Positions 33,644 through 45,339 of a stretch of 64,000 nucleotides of DNA are shown here, in pieces. How positions within the stretch are numbered: the first letter of the stretch is position 1; the number at the start of each line of letters is the position of its first letter. Under the pieces are notes generated by a model that ran no database searches, had not been told where the DNA came from, and was given only the letters and a program-made list of their open reading frames with translations. The translations under genes and the position numbers were made by a program. Origin of the DNA: Teratosphaeria epicoccoides (Eukaryota > Ascomycota > Dothideomycetes > Mycosphaerellales > Teratosphaeriaceae); assembly GCA_021401465.1 (NCBI GenBank), contig JADDMT010000082.1, positions 1-64,000 of the forward strand. The letters run 5' to 3'.

Positions 33644-34042
33644 TAACAGAGCTAATACTATTAGGGGTTATTAGAGCTAAACATATTCTAATATACTACC
33701 CTTAGTATACTATAAGCCCTATCTACTATAATAGGAGTCCCTTTGTCTGTTCATTTATAGATCCTTTGTCTAGTAGGCTTATAACCTAAGTATAAGGGAT
33801 ATAATAACTCTATATATTACTTACTATAGTATCCCTATAGGGCCTCTCTAACCCTATAGTACTCCTATAGAGTTAGGCATAGACATGCTTTTTAATTCAA
33901 GGGATATTAATAGATATAAGTACCTCCTATACTACCTCTATAATAAGCAGAAAGTAGCGCTATCTTATACCTATTAAAAGGTCAGATTACTCTGTTATAT
34001 TACAAGATGTTTTTATTATTATATAGTCTTACATCTATATTA
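33644..34042 (+). repeat. Chromo-1 LTR relic, strongly AT-shifted (long variant)
   Basis: Aligns end to end with the 385-390 bp Chromo-1 LTR (starts near TAACAGAGCTAATACTATTAG, ends ACATCTATATTA). Keeps the CAGAAAG-AGCGC and AAAAGGTC-GATTACTCTGT blocks. The most degraded LTR in the window. Confidence 0.8.
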
Positions 34043-34640
34043 CTAGTATTTAGTAGTAAGAAGCTACTATAGTTACAAAGAAGAAGAAGCTATATAAGCT
34101 ATATATAAATACTCCTTATTAAAGTAGAAGGATCTAGCTACTTAGTTTGTATAGAAGTATAGTACCTTAATAATATAGAGTACTATTTGCTTAATTATAC
34201 TATAGTCTATAATTACCTTAATAGCTTTTTAAATATGTCTATTATAAAGTTATAAGATAAAGGTATAAGAGAGTAGGACTAATATTAATATAAATATGCT
34301 ATATAATAAATAAAAATATCTCGTAGTATAACAGATTAACAGAGTAATCTGACCTTTTAGTAGATAAATAGATTAGTTTAATTGCTATTCTATCTCCTAT
34401 AGAGGAGTACATAGTATCTACTATGTAATTTACTAGAAAGAAAAAGCCTAGGGTAAGAGGCTCTTTACTATAAAAACCTCTTATGTTCCTTTTATCCTTA
34501 TAGATTAGTACTATACACTTTAGGGTATATATTTCTTTAGACAAACATAGGTTTACTAGAAGTTCTCCCTCTTACTAGGCTCCTACCTCTCCTCCTCCCC
34601 TATTCTCTAGAGCTCTTCTACCTTTATAGGAGAAAATTAC
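34043..34640. repeat. AT-rich relic including a partial Chromo-1 LTR end
   Basis: 34285-34365 matches the end of the Chromo-1 LTR on the minus strand (AAAATATCTCGTAGTAT.ACAG). The rest is AT-rich with no recognisable frame; the 81-codon AT-rich frame at 34299-34544 looks like chance. Confidence 0.5.
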
Positions 34641-34821
34641 TAATATGCTAGACATATAGGTAGTAGCTACAGGCTTGGCGTCACGTGACCTTGCGGATAT
34701 TTCTTAGGTTATAGTGTGTGCATATGTAGCTGACTATAATTAGCCCTATTACAGAACTAATTACTAAGCCTTTTGTAGCCATGTAGGTTAGTAGTAAAAG
34801 GTTAGCATACCTTCCCTATTA
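34641..34821. mobile_element. 181-bp short element, copy 1 (solo LTR or MITE-like)
   Basis: Same 181 bp as 63725-63905. Ends TAATATGCTA and CTTCCCTATTA (TAATA...TATTA, possibly TGATA...TATCA before RIP). Flanked by the perfect 5-bp duplication ATTAC (34636-34640 and 34822-34826). It contains TCACGTGACC near the middle. No coding capacity. The 5-bp duplication favours an LTR-type element (solo LTR) over most DNA MITEs. Confidence 0.8.
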
Positions 34822-34826
34822 ATTAC

Positions 34827-34987
34827 TCTAAGATTCCTTCCTAAATTAGCTATCTTGCTATAGCTTATAATCCTCTCTTAGTATTAGTTATTTCCTTCTA
34901 ATTACTTGTCTCTACTATAGTAAATAGTACCTATCTATTTTCTTGCCTCTTTAGGTAGGAGATATAGACATGCTTTAGAATTTAGTA
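34827..34987. other. AT-rich flank left of Copia-1, unassigned
   Basis: No gene or repeat recognised. Continuous in the pre-insertion genome with 43467 onward. Confidence 0.4.
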
Positions 34988-34992
34988 ACTAT

Positions 34993-35253
34993 TGTTAAAA
35001 TGTAATAGGCAGTCGCATACTAGCCATACTAAGTTAGTAGGAGTCAGAGTTAGGCAGGACCCTAACTCTGACCTCTCTGACTTAGGTTAGGGGTTAAGGG
35101 ATATATAACCCTAGCTAGGAAGAGAAGAGTTTTTACCTTCTCTTCTATCTATTAATCACGTTCGTTATATATCTAATACCTGACATAACATATTCATTCT
35201 GTAGCTACTTCTTATGCGTAAATCCATTACCTGTATTAGGGATTAATTTAACA
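34993..35253 (+). repeat. Copia-1 5' LTR
   Basis: 261 bp, begins TGTTAAAATG, ends GGATTAATTTAACA. Nearly identical to 43201-43461; differences are mainly C/T and G/A. Contains GGGATATATAACCC, a candidate TATA region. Confidence 0.93.
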
Positions 35254-35269
35254 GGTTATAAGCCTAGGT
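35254..35269 (+). other. Copia-1 primer binding site (half-tRNA type)
   Basis: GGTTATAAGCCTAGGT directly after the 5' LTR. It looks like the initiator-tRNA half-molecule site used by Drosophila copia (GGTTATGGGCCCAG, recalled from general knowledge) after GG-to-AA and CAG-to-TAG changes. Confidence 0.5.
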
Positions 35270-35599
35270 TTTACCTGTAGCTAGAAGAATTTATTAGAAG
35301 AGCATACTTAATCTACTAGACAATTAAGGGCAGACTAGGAGGCTGCTACTATACTATGTAAAGGAGACTAGAGCCTGTCAGAGCATGTTAGACAGACTCT
35401 CAAGACGCAAATAAGACGTAAAAGAGCCTAGCAACTATTTAGACACAGTTAAAAAGTTCGTAGTTACCTTCTATAACTGTAGAAAAGTTCGTAGTTACCT
35501 TCTAAAACTATACAGGGATTCGACATACAACTATCTTTATCTGTTTTATATTCATTTACTATTTATAATACTTCCTTACTATAGACTTGTCTAAGGACT

Positions 35600-38500
35600 A
35601 AAAGAAAGTTCCTACTCTAACACAAGAAAACAACAAGTTCTAGTTCAAGTAAGAGTCCTGTCTCCTTACGTCAAAGATGTGCGCATAGCTAATTAACTAG
35701 AAGGCGCCGCTTCTAACAGGCCTAAAGATAGTAATTACAAATGGCGAAGTACTAGTAGTTAGAGCGGATGTTAGAGTAAGCTAGAGCTAAGCTTGCAAGA
35801 CAGGCGAGTTAATAGTTAGAGGAACTACCTACTACTTAGTAGTTACCTTTTATCTTTTTAGGCATACCTCTACGTAGACTCTAGTTAGACTCGAAGGATA
35901 ATTAGTTAGACTTAAAGGGTAAGCAGCTAGTCCTACTATAGTAGTACTTAAGGCATACGAGCAAGTAACTACAGAGATCCTCTAATCTATCCTTAGCTAC
36001 GTAGAGGGATTAGAGCTAGCAAAGCGCTAGTTAGAGCTCGTCAGGATCTCAGGACTAAAGAGACTAGACCCTTGAAGGTACTATGCTACTAACTACTAAT
36101 AAAGAGAGGGCATAGTTGTAATATATTATAGGCAACTAGATGTATGAGCTAGCTAACACTAATGAGTAGTTTGAGGCTAATTTAACTGCCTTATATGAGA
36201 TATTACGGAGCCTCGATAAGACTAATAGTACTCTGATGCTTGAGTATAAGATAGTAGCGGAGGCATAGGCTATATTACTCTCAAAATATAAGAGGAACCT
36301 TCTAACATCCTTAAGGGTATACTAGTAACAGTACATAATGTACAAGATAGATAAGGACATAAGCATTAATGACGCCTATATGACACTTACAAAGCTATTA
36401 TAAAAGATCATTAATGTTAAACCTAAGACAAGGAAGTTATACACGTAGGATAGAGTTGTCTAATAGCTCCTTAATACCCTACCTGAGTACTACTACGACC
36501 TAAGGCGTAACATTAATCTAATAGGTATAAAGGATAGTTAGAGAGTCCTACATATCCTGTTTGAGGAGGAGTTACGCCTAAAGGGCTCTGACATTATAAT
36601 GAGCGCAGAAGTCAGAAAGGGCAGAGTATGCTTCCTCTGCAGTTTACTTAACTATATAGTATAGAAGTGCCTATGACTACTAGATGCATAAAAGGCACTA
36701 AAAGAAAAGCCACGTAAGCGCCGTAGTAGCCTACCTCGCTAGAGGAACGCTAAGCTAAGGTCTCTAACCTAGAAGATTAGAGCATTAGAGATAAAGAGCA
36801 AGAAGTCTAGTCAGAGCAAATCGCGCCTAGGCAAGAAGAACAAGAGGCGCATAGATAAGCGAAAGCACAAGAAGGCTAAGGCCTATACTATAGATGCGGA
36901 CATGTTGTCACCCTTAGGCGACTCTGACTCTAAGAGCTCGGCATTATCAGAGTGCTCTAATTCCTCTGACAAATTAGATAATAAGTACGAATAGGCAGAA
37001 GCTATAGCTAACATAAAGGGCAAGCTCGAACAAAGTACAGTTCTCCTTAACTCTAGTGTATTAGCCTACATGTCTGATAACAAGGATCTCTTTAGGAATC
37101 TAAACCTAATGCGGCTAAGACAAATCAAAGTTAGGGGTAGTTTCTTAGAGAGTAGACATAGGGGTAAAATAGTAATCTCTAATGCATTTAGAGGGAGTCT
37201 TGTAGTTACTACGCTTTATGTTCTAGTACTAGGTATTACTCTGATCTCAGGATAAAAGCTTGTTCGCAAATTCGAGTTATTTAGGATGATGCTTCCTAAT
37301 GCGTTCTACATAGTAAATTCAAACATTAATCTAATTCTAGAATATCGCTCTTAAGGTAGTATATACTAACTCTAGAAGATTTATAGCACGCCTATTACTT
37401 AGTTAGAGGGAGCTAAAAACTAGCTAGAATCGCTACTCGCTCTAACAGTAGATGTAGAAGACAACTCTAAGCTAAAGGCACAAAAATCCTATGACCTATA
37501 GCATTACTACTTCCTATATTATAGTTAGACAAAGCTTAAGTCTCTTCATAAGGTCACAACTCTAAAGAACCTAATACCTGTAGTTAACAGCTTTGACTAT
37601 AAGGCTTATAGCCTTACTAATATGAAAAAGAAGCAAGGAAAGGTTATAGATAGAAAGCGTCGGATTCTTGAGCTAATATTAATAGACATCTATAGCCCTT
37701 TACTATTATTAAGAGAAAGTTACAAGTATTTCCTTATTATTGTAGACAATTACTCGCGGAAGGCATAGGCATATCTGCTAAAATAAAGGTCTAATGTAGC
37801 AGACGCTCTATGTTACTAGCGTAAGAAGATTAAGCTTAAGACTAACAGAGGTAAACTCATAGTAGCAAAGACTAATAACGCGCTAGAGCTAATGTCTCTA
37901 CTAGGTTAGTTAGAGTTAGAGTATAGCATAGCGCTTAAACTAACCGAGGCATACGACTCTTGCGTAAATGGAGTTACGGAGAAGCATATTAGTAACGCTA
38001 AAAGAGTCGTTAGAGTAATGCTACAGGATGCGGGACTTCCTGCAGAATTCTAGCTAGAAGCTCTGATTACGAGCTAATATGTGTATAACCTGTGCCTACT
38101 AAAAATCGACAATTTCTTAATCACGCTAGAAGAAGCTTAGTCAGAGTAGAGGCCTTTAGTAGACTATATCTGCGTTTAGAGGAACTAAGTCATTTCGTAT
38201 ATTGACCCTAAGTCATTGCTAAAGGATACGAGAAAGGACAAGCTTATGAATTATAGACAGGAAGGTATGTTTATTAGGTATGTTAAGGGCACTACTAAGA
38301 TGTAGAAGGTTTAGGCGCTAGACATGAAGAAGGTTATTACGACTAGATCTGTCAAATTCTTTGAAGAAAGCAAGGGTAGTAATTTGAATCTTGGCTTTAC
38401 TCCGAAGAATTAGAGTAGCTCCGTACTAACGTAACGGCTAGTTAGATGTCTGCCTAAGAAGCCATCTACCCTAGCGCAGACAAACTGCAAGATTATAACA

Positions 38501-40777
38501 CATGTCTAGGTACTACCTAAACCTAAGACTAGCGAGGTTATTAAGAGACATGATCTCGACTCTAAGCACACGTTAGAGCATGTAAAAGAGTATAAGTTAG
38601 AGCATGCAAAGGTGCTAAACCTACTAGTCTGCTACAAGTACTTAGCAAGAGGACAAGAGCAAGGTTAGAGGCATCTAAGGGCGTTAGAGTTAGAGATATA
38701 GTGCATAATCTAAGATAGTTAAGCGAGGTTACTAGTAAGAGAGGTAGTAATCAGAATGACAATAGCAGGTAAGAAAAGGCAAAAAGGGTAATAGAGACTA
38801 TCTGTAGCTTCATTGTAATCTATGATGCCATGATTAAATCAAGCATAGATAAGGACACCTACTAGTACGAGGGCGACTAGGTTACATTCACCGCATAGGC
38901 AGAAGAGTATGGCTTAGTAGTAGTAAGAGCTAGAATGTAACTATTAGAGAAGATACCTGTCCTAAAGACGTACGAGCAGGCTATCTCTAACAAGAAAAAG
39001 GGGCACCTATAGTCAGAGGTAGTCTAAGCAGAGATTAGAGTACTTAAGGGTAACTAGACATATAAAACAATAGTTGCACTAAAGGATGCTTACCTAATTA
39101 CATCAAAATAGGTCTTTAATGTAAAATATAACACAGATAGATTAGTTAACAAGTTTAAAGCGTAGCTAGTAGCTAGAGGTTTTAGTTAGATCCTTAGAGT
39201 TAACTTTAAGGACACCTTTGCTCTAGTAGTTAGACATAATACTATCCGGATTTTTATGGCTGTAGTCTACATGAACAACTAGGAGTTACACTAGGTTAAT
39301 GTTAATAATGCCTTTACTAAATTAGTCCTAAAAGACCGCATTCTAATGCAAGCTCTACTAGGTGTAAAGGTTAACCTAGGCCAAGTATTAAAGCTACTAA
39401 AAAGTCTATATAGCTTAAAGCAAGCGGCTCGAGACTAGCACTAGCTATGTAAGGGAAAGATTAAGAAGATCGGCTTTTGTTAGAGTAAGGCAGACCCCTA
39501 CCTTTTCGTCTATAACACCTAAAAGCTAATGATTTTAGTCTATGTTAATAACATTATAATAAGAGCTAAGAGCATAGGCGATGTGAATTAGTTTAAGAGC
39601 AAGTTTACGACTAGCCTGAGACTAGCACTAGCTTTGCAAGGGAAAGATCAAGAAGATCAGCTTTTATTAGAGTAAGGCAGACTCCTACCTTTTTGTTAAT
39701 AACACCTAAAAGCTAGAGATTTTATTCTATGTTAATGACATTACAATTAGAGCTAAGAGCATAGGTAATGTGAACTAGTTTAAGAGCAAGTTTGCAACAT
39801 TCTTTAAGATTAAGGACCTAGGTAAGGCAACATATCTGCTAAATGTCAGAATAGTTAGAGACTAAAAGGTAGGCACCTTACGACTAGATTAGACCTACTA
39901 CATCGACAAAGTTCTAGAAAAGCTCATGATAACTAAGGAAAGCGCTATACTAACCTAGTTGCTAATAGACAGCTATGATGCGATTAGACTGTTAGGGCCT
40001 AATGACGTCAGAGTAAATCGCAAGGAGTACTAGGAGGGTGTTAGGAGATAGATGTACGTAGGCATTCTAACCTAACTAGATATCGCCTTTGCGCTTAGAA
40101 GACTAAGCTAGTACATGTTAGACCTAGCTTAGCATTACTAGCAAGCTCTAAAGAAACTAGGAAGGTACATGCGCTTAACAAAGGACCTTAGGATTATCTA
40201 TATAGCAAAGGGTCAGAGAATACTAGAAGGATACTATAACTCTAACTACGTAATAGACAAGACAGATCGTATATTAGTCCTAGGCAATGTCTACCTGCTA
40301 GTAGGAGGTCTAGTATCCTAGACAAGTAAGAAGCAGAAGTAAGTAGCTAGATCTATAATAGAAGCAGAATACATAGTAATAGCAAGATGTGCGAAGTAGT
40401 TATAGACCCTATGTTAGATTCTCCGAGATATGAAGATAGAGCAACATATTAGTTAGAGCCCGCTTATTAAAGAGGAGATGAAGTTTGCGATTAGGTCACC
40501 TATAGTGTAGCTACAAGGAGATAACTAAGCGGCAATTACCCTTACTAGGGATGCTCATATAAGCGAGAGGTTAAAGCATATAAACGTAGCCTACTACTAC
40601 TAACGCGATCTGTATAAGAAGGGAATTATATCTAATAGCTATGTTAAGACCTCTAACATAGTTGCTAATAGTCTAACAAAGCTGAAACTAGGAACCTAGT
40701 TTGACAGAGTAGTAGAGTAGCTTTAGCTAAGGAAGTAGCTTTTTAGTTCTTATTACGCATATGTCTGCTACTAGATA
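35600..40777 (+). pseudogene. Copia-1 gag-pol polyprotein
   Basis: Gag has a CCHC knuckle at 36629-36670 (CFLC, then His now Tyr, then KC), followed by a Lys/Arg-rich stretch. Protease: NSSVLAYMSDNKDLF (usual DSGAT.HM). Integrase: a GAG-pre-integrase region, then ILIDIYSPL with KYFLIIVDNYSRK, at about 37580-38400. RT: LVARGFS, FKDTFALVV, VNVNNAFT, LLKSLYSLKQAARD, then the catalytic box as YVNNI at 39541 (usual YVDD; both Asp now Asn). RNase H follows and ends near 40777. A 187-bp internal tandem duplication (39431-39804) repeats the RT active-site region. Gag start not pinned; coding evident from about 35600. Not functional. Confidence 0.88.
39431..39804 (+). repeat. 187-bp tandem duplication inside Copia-1 RT
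   Basis: Units 39431-39617 and 39618-39804 both start GAGACTAGCACTAGCT.TG and both include the RT active-site box (YVNNI in the first, YVNDI in the second). They differ by independent C/T and G/A changes, so the duplication is older than at least some RIP. Confidence 0.9.
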
Positions 40778-41692
40778 GTAGTACTACGAATACACTAGAT
40801 AACCTACTACCTTAGGAATCTCATTTGTTAACTAAAATCTCCGCTAGTTACATTACCTGCGGCCTATACTAGGACCACGAGAACTACTACTACTACACTA
40901 GGACTAAGAACTCTAACCGCTATGTCAAGGCTAAGAACTCTGACTACTAGGCTACAAGCTTGTAAGGGCTAGATCCCTACTAGCTTAAGGCCTACTACTA
41001 GGAAGATACAAGCTTGCTTTAGAATTATCTGACTAGTTAGAGGTACCTAGGCAAATCTAGCGAGAGTTAGAGACCTCTAACAGATTAGTAAGTGTAACCT
41101 AAAAACAGTCCTGCGAATTGTTATATATAGTAGCGCGCTCTTAACGGTTAGCCTTAGCAAGCCTATATAATAGATCGATGCAACCGAACTAAGGAGGAGA
41201 AGCGTAAGGAGTAGAAAGCAACTATAGCCTAAGCCTCTACGTAGTAGCTAGAGGGCTTAGACCTACAGAATGCAAACTCTAATGCACTAAATATAGACTC
41301 TAACTCTAACGTAGAGTACTATAGCTAGTAGCATACTAACTAATCCTAGGAAAGCTTAGCTTAAGCTTAGTAGACAGCTAAGCAGGAGATAACATTCTAA
41401 CGTTACTAGAGCGCTAGTCGTAAGTACAACTAACACGCTAGTCGCCTAGGCTCCTACAAGTAGTAGGGCTCATGCTAGTCATATGGGTATTAGTAGACTA
41501 ATGTTAAGTCAGAGGAGCGAAGGGGCTCGGAGACTAACGCCAAGTTAGAGGAGCGAAGGGGCTTAGAGACAAAGTTGCTATTCGTTCCTAACTCTTAGCA
41601 AGCAGACGACTAATAACGTCAGAGGACGCTATACTCTAATGACTAGGGCTTTAGATAAGGCTCATATTCTAGAGCATCGTATTCGGAATAGA
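40778..41692. other. Copia-1 region between pol end and antisense frame
   Basis: About 0.9 kb inside the element with no convincing frame on either strand. Direct short repeats GTCAGAGGAGCGAAGGGGCT / GTTAGAGGAGCGAAGGGGCT near 41510 and 41545. Confidence 0.45.
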
Positions 41693-42913
41693 TCAGGTCT
41701 AGTATAACTACTATAGTATAGCAGGCTCCTTACTCGATAGCGACTTATCCTTGACAATTAGTAGGATAGGAGTGCGAGCATAGCGAGGAGGCAGAGAATA
41801 CCTACCCTAGACTCGATAAGTCAGAGCATTAATTCTCTTACTAGGGCGGTTCAAGCTACGATTAGTTGCCTAATTACTAACTGTTAATTCCCTGCTAATG
41901 ATGCTCTGCCTAGCGCAAGCCTCTTCTGCCTAGCGAAGATAGACAGGAGTCCTACAAGCGATAAGATCCTCTAAGTCATACTCTGACTCCGTACCTAGCG
42001 CTAGACGAGGCCTTAGGGGCTAGAGACCCTTTCTAAACTACTCTAGGAAGAAGTCCTCTACGTCCTGATTAGTAACTAGATTAGTCAGATTATTAACACG
42101 AAGGAGTAGGTCACAACGTATGTACTTGTTATACTAATTGTAGTAGCGTAGCTCTCGATTATGCTGCCTCTTAATATCGCTCTAACTAGGCGGAAGTGTC
42201 GGAGGAGATAGGTTGCTCCTACTAGGACTCTAACAAGGGTGCCTCGAAGGCCGCTAAAGGGTTAGCAGAGGTAGTAGATTAGAACGTAGCCTAAGGCTCT
42301 TCCTACTAGGTAGCAGAGCACTCTAATTAGCTAGATCGTTACTTAGCTTGTCTGCACCTAGCTTGTCTGACCTAGTATATAGCAAACACTACTTCTCCTC
42401 ATTCTTCTAAAAGCAATTAGTCTACGAGCCTTCAAGATGAAGGTTGCTTGGATTAGTAGCGTATACGCTATATAGCTTACTATAGTATCTACTAGACCTA
42501 ATCCTATACTGATCTTAGTACACGCGCTAATTAGAGCTAGCTATAGCAAAGCTAGCAGCAATTAGCGTAGTGCTATTTAGAGTGTTTAAGTTGTACTAAG
42601 TAGGACCTAGGTCGTTCGTGAAGGTAGTGCTCTAATTAGAGACATAATACTAGGTCACTTTATTCTTAAACAAAGGTAGTACCTTGTTAAAGCAGCTAAA
42701 GTTATAAGCTTCGCAAAGGAAGCGAATGTACGCCTAGAGCTTACTAAGGTTAAGGGTTAGGTGCCTTAAGTCATTAGAGCTACTAGGAGTTAGCCATAGT
42801 TAGAGAAGCTAACTATACTAGATAACCTACTAGAGCTTCATAATCTATGCGAGCTTTATATTAAACGAAGTACTATCTAGTAGGATTAGTAACATACCTC
42901 TCTGTAGAGCCAT
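41693..42913 (-). pseudogene. Copia-1 antisense accessory gene, ~406 codons, unknown
   Basis: Minus-strand frame, ATG 42913 to TGA 41693, one phase throughout. All interruptions are TAG or TAA, and the only TGA is the terminal one, which argues for a once-open gene. N-terminus MALQRGMLLIL; then Leu/Ser/Thr-rich with QAYIRFLCEAYNFSCFNKVL; a Ser/Pro-rich middle (PSRSNLSPPTLPPS); then SDIKRQHNRELRYYN and LRVNNLTNLVTNQDVEDFFL; and an Arg/Pro-rich end. TATA box 78 bp upstream at 42991-43000. It lies between pol and the 3' LTR, transcribed toward pol. I recognise no domain. A gag- or env-like role cannot be shown. Confidence 0.6.
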
Positions 42914-42990
42914 GTTAATGTGTTAGAGAAGCTGCAGTTAATGATTAATGATGATAAGAAAGAGAAGGACAATCGAGAAGGGGAGGGGGG

Positions 42991-43000
42991 CTTTATATAG
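42991..43000 (-). promoter_or_regulatory. TATA box of the Copia-1 antisense gene
   Basis: Minus strand CTATATAAAG, followed by a CCCCCCTCCCC tract and then the ATG at 42913. Confidence 0.55.
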
Positions 43001-43190
43001 GGTTAGACCTACCTATAAAAGCAGAGTAATCACATGAATTTGCGAAAATGTAAGTAGCAAACATGCTCTAGCGCATTATTCTCTTTCATAAGAGCATCAT
43101 TCTAATAGCACGAGCTTGCTATGACAAACATCTTCACTAGTTAGTAGATTAGAAGATAGTAGGAGTACGCCAAATATACTAGTATGTGCC

Positions 43191-43200
43191 TAAGTAGGAG
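43191..43200 (+). other. Copia-1 polypurine tract
   Basis: TAAGTAGGAG abutting the 3' LTR; a RIP-altered CAAGTGGGAG, the usual Copia-type tract. Confidence 0.6.
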
Positions 43201-43461
43201 TGTTAAAATATGATAGGTAGTCGCATACTAGCCGCACTAAGTTAGTAGGAGTCAGAGTTAGGCAGGACCCTGACTCTAACCTCTCTGACTTAGGTTAGGG
43301 GTTAAGGGATATATAACCCTAGCTAGGAAGAGAAGAGTTTTTACCTTCTCTTCTATCTATTAATCACGTTCGTTATATATCTAATACCTGACATAACATA
43401 TTTATTCTGTAGCTACTTCCTATGCGTAAATCTATTGCCTGTATTAGGGATTAATTAAACA
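43201..43461 (+). repeat. Copia-1 3' LTR
   Basis: 261-bp direct repeat of 34993-35253, followed by the target duplication ACTAT at 43462-43466. Confidence 0.93.
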
Positions 43462-43466
43462 ACTAT

Positions 43467-44087
43467 AGCTATATGTGTAGTCTAGGGAGATTCCTAAAGC
43501 CCTTCTCTAAGCTAGGTATGCCTTAAACTCTATATGTTTAATTCTAAAGAGTATAGCTATTATGCTTTCTAGTCTTAACTATCCTATATGTAGGTACCTC
43601 TCTACATTACCCCTATTTAATGTCTATTTTACTACTTAGGCTCTAATCCTTTAGCCTCTGTCTACTTTAGCTTTAGTCTATATAGTTTCCTATTTATGTT
43701 ATATCTACTAGTCTCTCTTAGGTGTTTCTTACTATGCTTCTTAGGTTAGAACTAGCTCCTATATTCTCTCCTATTCTAAGCTTTAAGTAGTTAGGTATAA
43801 TCCTACCTATCTCTCCTAGTTCTGTAGGCATATCTTATAATCTGCCTATAACTTTCTTAGATATACTAGTAGGCCTATTAGTCTCTCTTTATTTTAGTAG
43901 TTCGCCTTACTAGGTCCTATGTATATAGGTAGATTAGTAGGATCTCTGCTTCTCTCTAGAGAATAGCTATAAGGATACTCTTATGTACTATTATAACATG
44001 TCTTAGGGCCTAGTTCTACACCTTTTCTAGTAGCTAGGTAAGTCCTTCCCTATGTCCTTAGGTACCCTCTAGGTTAGCCTAGGTAGT
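43467..44087 (-). other. RIP-degraded DNA, possible minus-strand coding
   Basis: AT-rich. The minus strand can be read for over 150 codons with TAG/TAA as the only frequent stops (segments such as SISKKVIGRL, ELGEIGRIIPNYLKLRIGE), suggesting a relic of a mobile-element gene. Family not recognised. Confidence 0.3.
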
Positions 44088-44457
44088 TAACATAGATGTA
44101 AAGCTATATGATGATGAAAATATCTCGTAGTATGACAGGAAAATCCGACCTTTTAATAGGTACAAGATAGCGCTACTTTCTGCTTATTATAGAGGTAGCG
44201 TAGGAGGTACTTATATCTCCTAACGCCTCTTAAACAGGAAAGCATGTTAGCGCCTAACTCTATAGAGGTACTATAGAGGGGGTAGCGTGTAGAATTATTA
44301 CATCCCTACGCTTAGGTAGCAAGCCTATTAGACGAAGGATATACAAGTTAATGTATAAAGGGACTCCTATTATAATATATAGGGTCTACAGCATGCTAAG
44401 GGTAGTATATTAGAGTATATTTAGCTCTAATACCCCTTAACAGTATTAACTGCATTA
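44088..44457 (-). repeat. Chromo-1 LTR (copy 1e, 3' LTR with tract)
   Basis: About 370-bp Chromo-1 LTR in minus orientation. It is followed by the minus-strand purine tract seen at other Chromo-1 3' LTRs (complement of 44458-44480), so it was a 3' LTR. The rest of that element is lost where Chromo-3b begins at 44488. Confidence 0.8.
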
Positions 44458-44487
44458 CTACCTCTCCTTCTATAAGGATGCCCTAAG

Positions 44488-44892
44488 TGTTACAGTTACT
44501 CGCGACAGGTAGTCAGGTGACTTCTTATCACGTGTAAGCCAAGGCTTCTTTAGAGAGTACTAACACAAGCAGGAGCTAAGACAGAATAATTAGTACAAAG
44601 GTAAGTCTAATTAGTAAGTATGTAACATAAGTTAAATGCATTAAAGCTACAAGGGCATTTTAGCGTTCCTAAATACACAGGAGACATCGTAGTGTAATAG
44701 AGCATGTCTCTATTCTACTCTGTTAGAGACTATACTCTAATAGAGATAGTCTCTGTTACTAAGTTGCTAAGAACCTTGTTCTCTAGCTTAGCTCCTACAG
44801 ATGCTTCTAAAACAGAGTCGCATTATATAGCTTAGAGTTGCATTATATGACTTTACTATTACGGCTATGTTCTATAACACCGTTCTATAACA
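44488..44892 (-). repeat. Chromo-3b 3' LTR
   Basis: 405 bp, TGTTA...TAACA ends, less damaged than 30624-31025. The minus-strand polypurine tract (complement of 44893-44905) adjoins it, so the body of Chromo-3b continues to the right, after Chromo-1b. Confidence 0.88.
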
Positions 44893-44905
44893 CTATCCCC
44901 CTTTT

Positions 44906-45290
44906 TAATATAGTTAATACTAGGGGCCTATTAGAGCCGCATAGGTTCTAATGCCTACCCTTCGTATGTAGTAACCCTACTACATAGCAAGGGGGTCCTT
45001 CGTACATACGTTAGCTTGTATGTTATCTAAGTAGGGTTAATGCTAGCGTAGGATGCCCCTATGTCGCTAACCCTACAGTACCCCTATAGGGGCTTCCTGA
45101 CCCTACGGTACCTCTGCGGGGTTAGGCTTAGACATGCTTTCCCTAATTAAGGGGCGTCAGGGGTTATAAGCACCTCTAGCGCTACCTCTACGATAAGCAG
45201 AAAGCAGCGCTATCTTATACCTATTAAAAGGTCAGATTACTCTGTCATACTACGAGATATTTTCATATTATATAGCATACATCTATAATA
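44906..45290 (+). repeat. Chromo-1b 5' LTR (385-bp long variant)
   Basis: Long LTR form: contains two tandem ~30-bp units with (A)CCCTA..GTACC(C)CTA.(A/G)GGGG where the 360-bp form has one. Same length (385) as the reassembled 3' LTR of this copy. Confidence 0.9.
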
Positions 45291-45339
45291 GTTCTGCTTT
45301 CTCCCCCCTGCTTTACAGTCTAGCAGAGAATACTATAAT

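Larger units (their letters stand above)
34993..43461 (+). mobile_element. Copia-1: complete Ty1/Copia retrotransposon, 8.47 kb
   Basis: Two 261-bp LTRs (34993-35253 and 43201-43461) with TGTTAAA...TTTAACA ends and the target duplication ACTAT (34988-34992 and 43462-43466). Gag-pol on the plus strand has the Copia order PR-IN-RT-RH. A long antisense frame (42913 to 41693) lies between pol and the 3' LTR. Unusually long for Copia because of the 2.4-kb region after pol. All frames have RIP-type stops. Confidence 0.93.

Noticed and set aside
34299..34544. 81-codon AT-rich frame
   Set aside because: Composition is that of RIP-shifted DNA, it begins in an LTR relic, and it has no homologue in the window.
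37070..37255. Separate small gene at 37070-37255
   Set aside because: It is an uninterrupted piece of the Copia-1 protease region, in frame with gag-pol.
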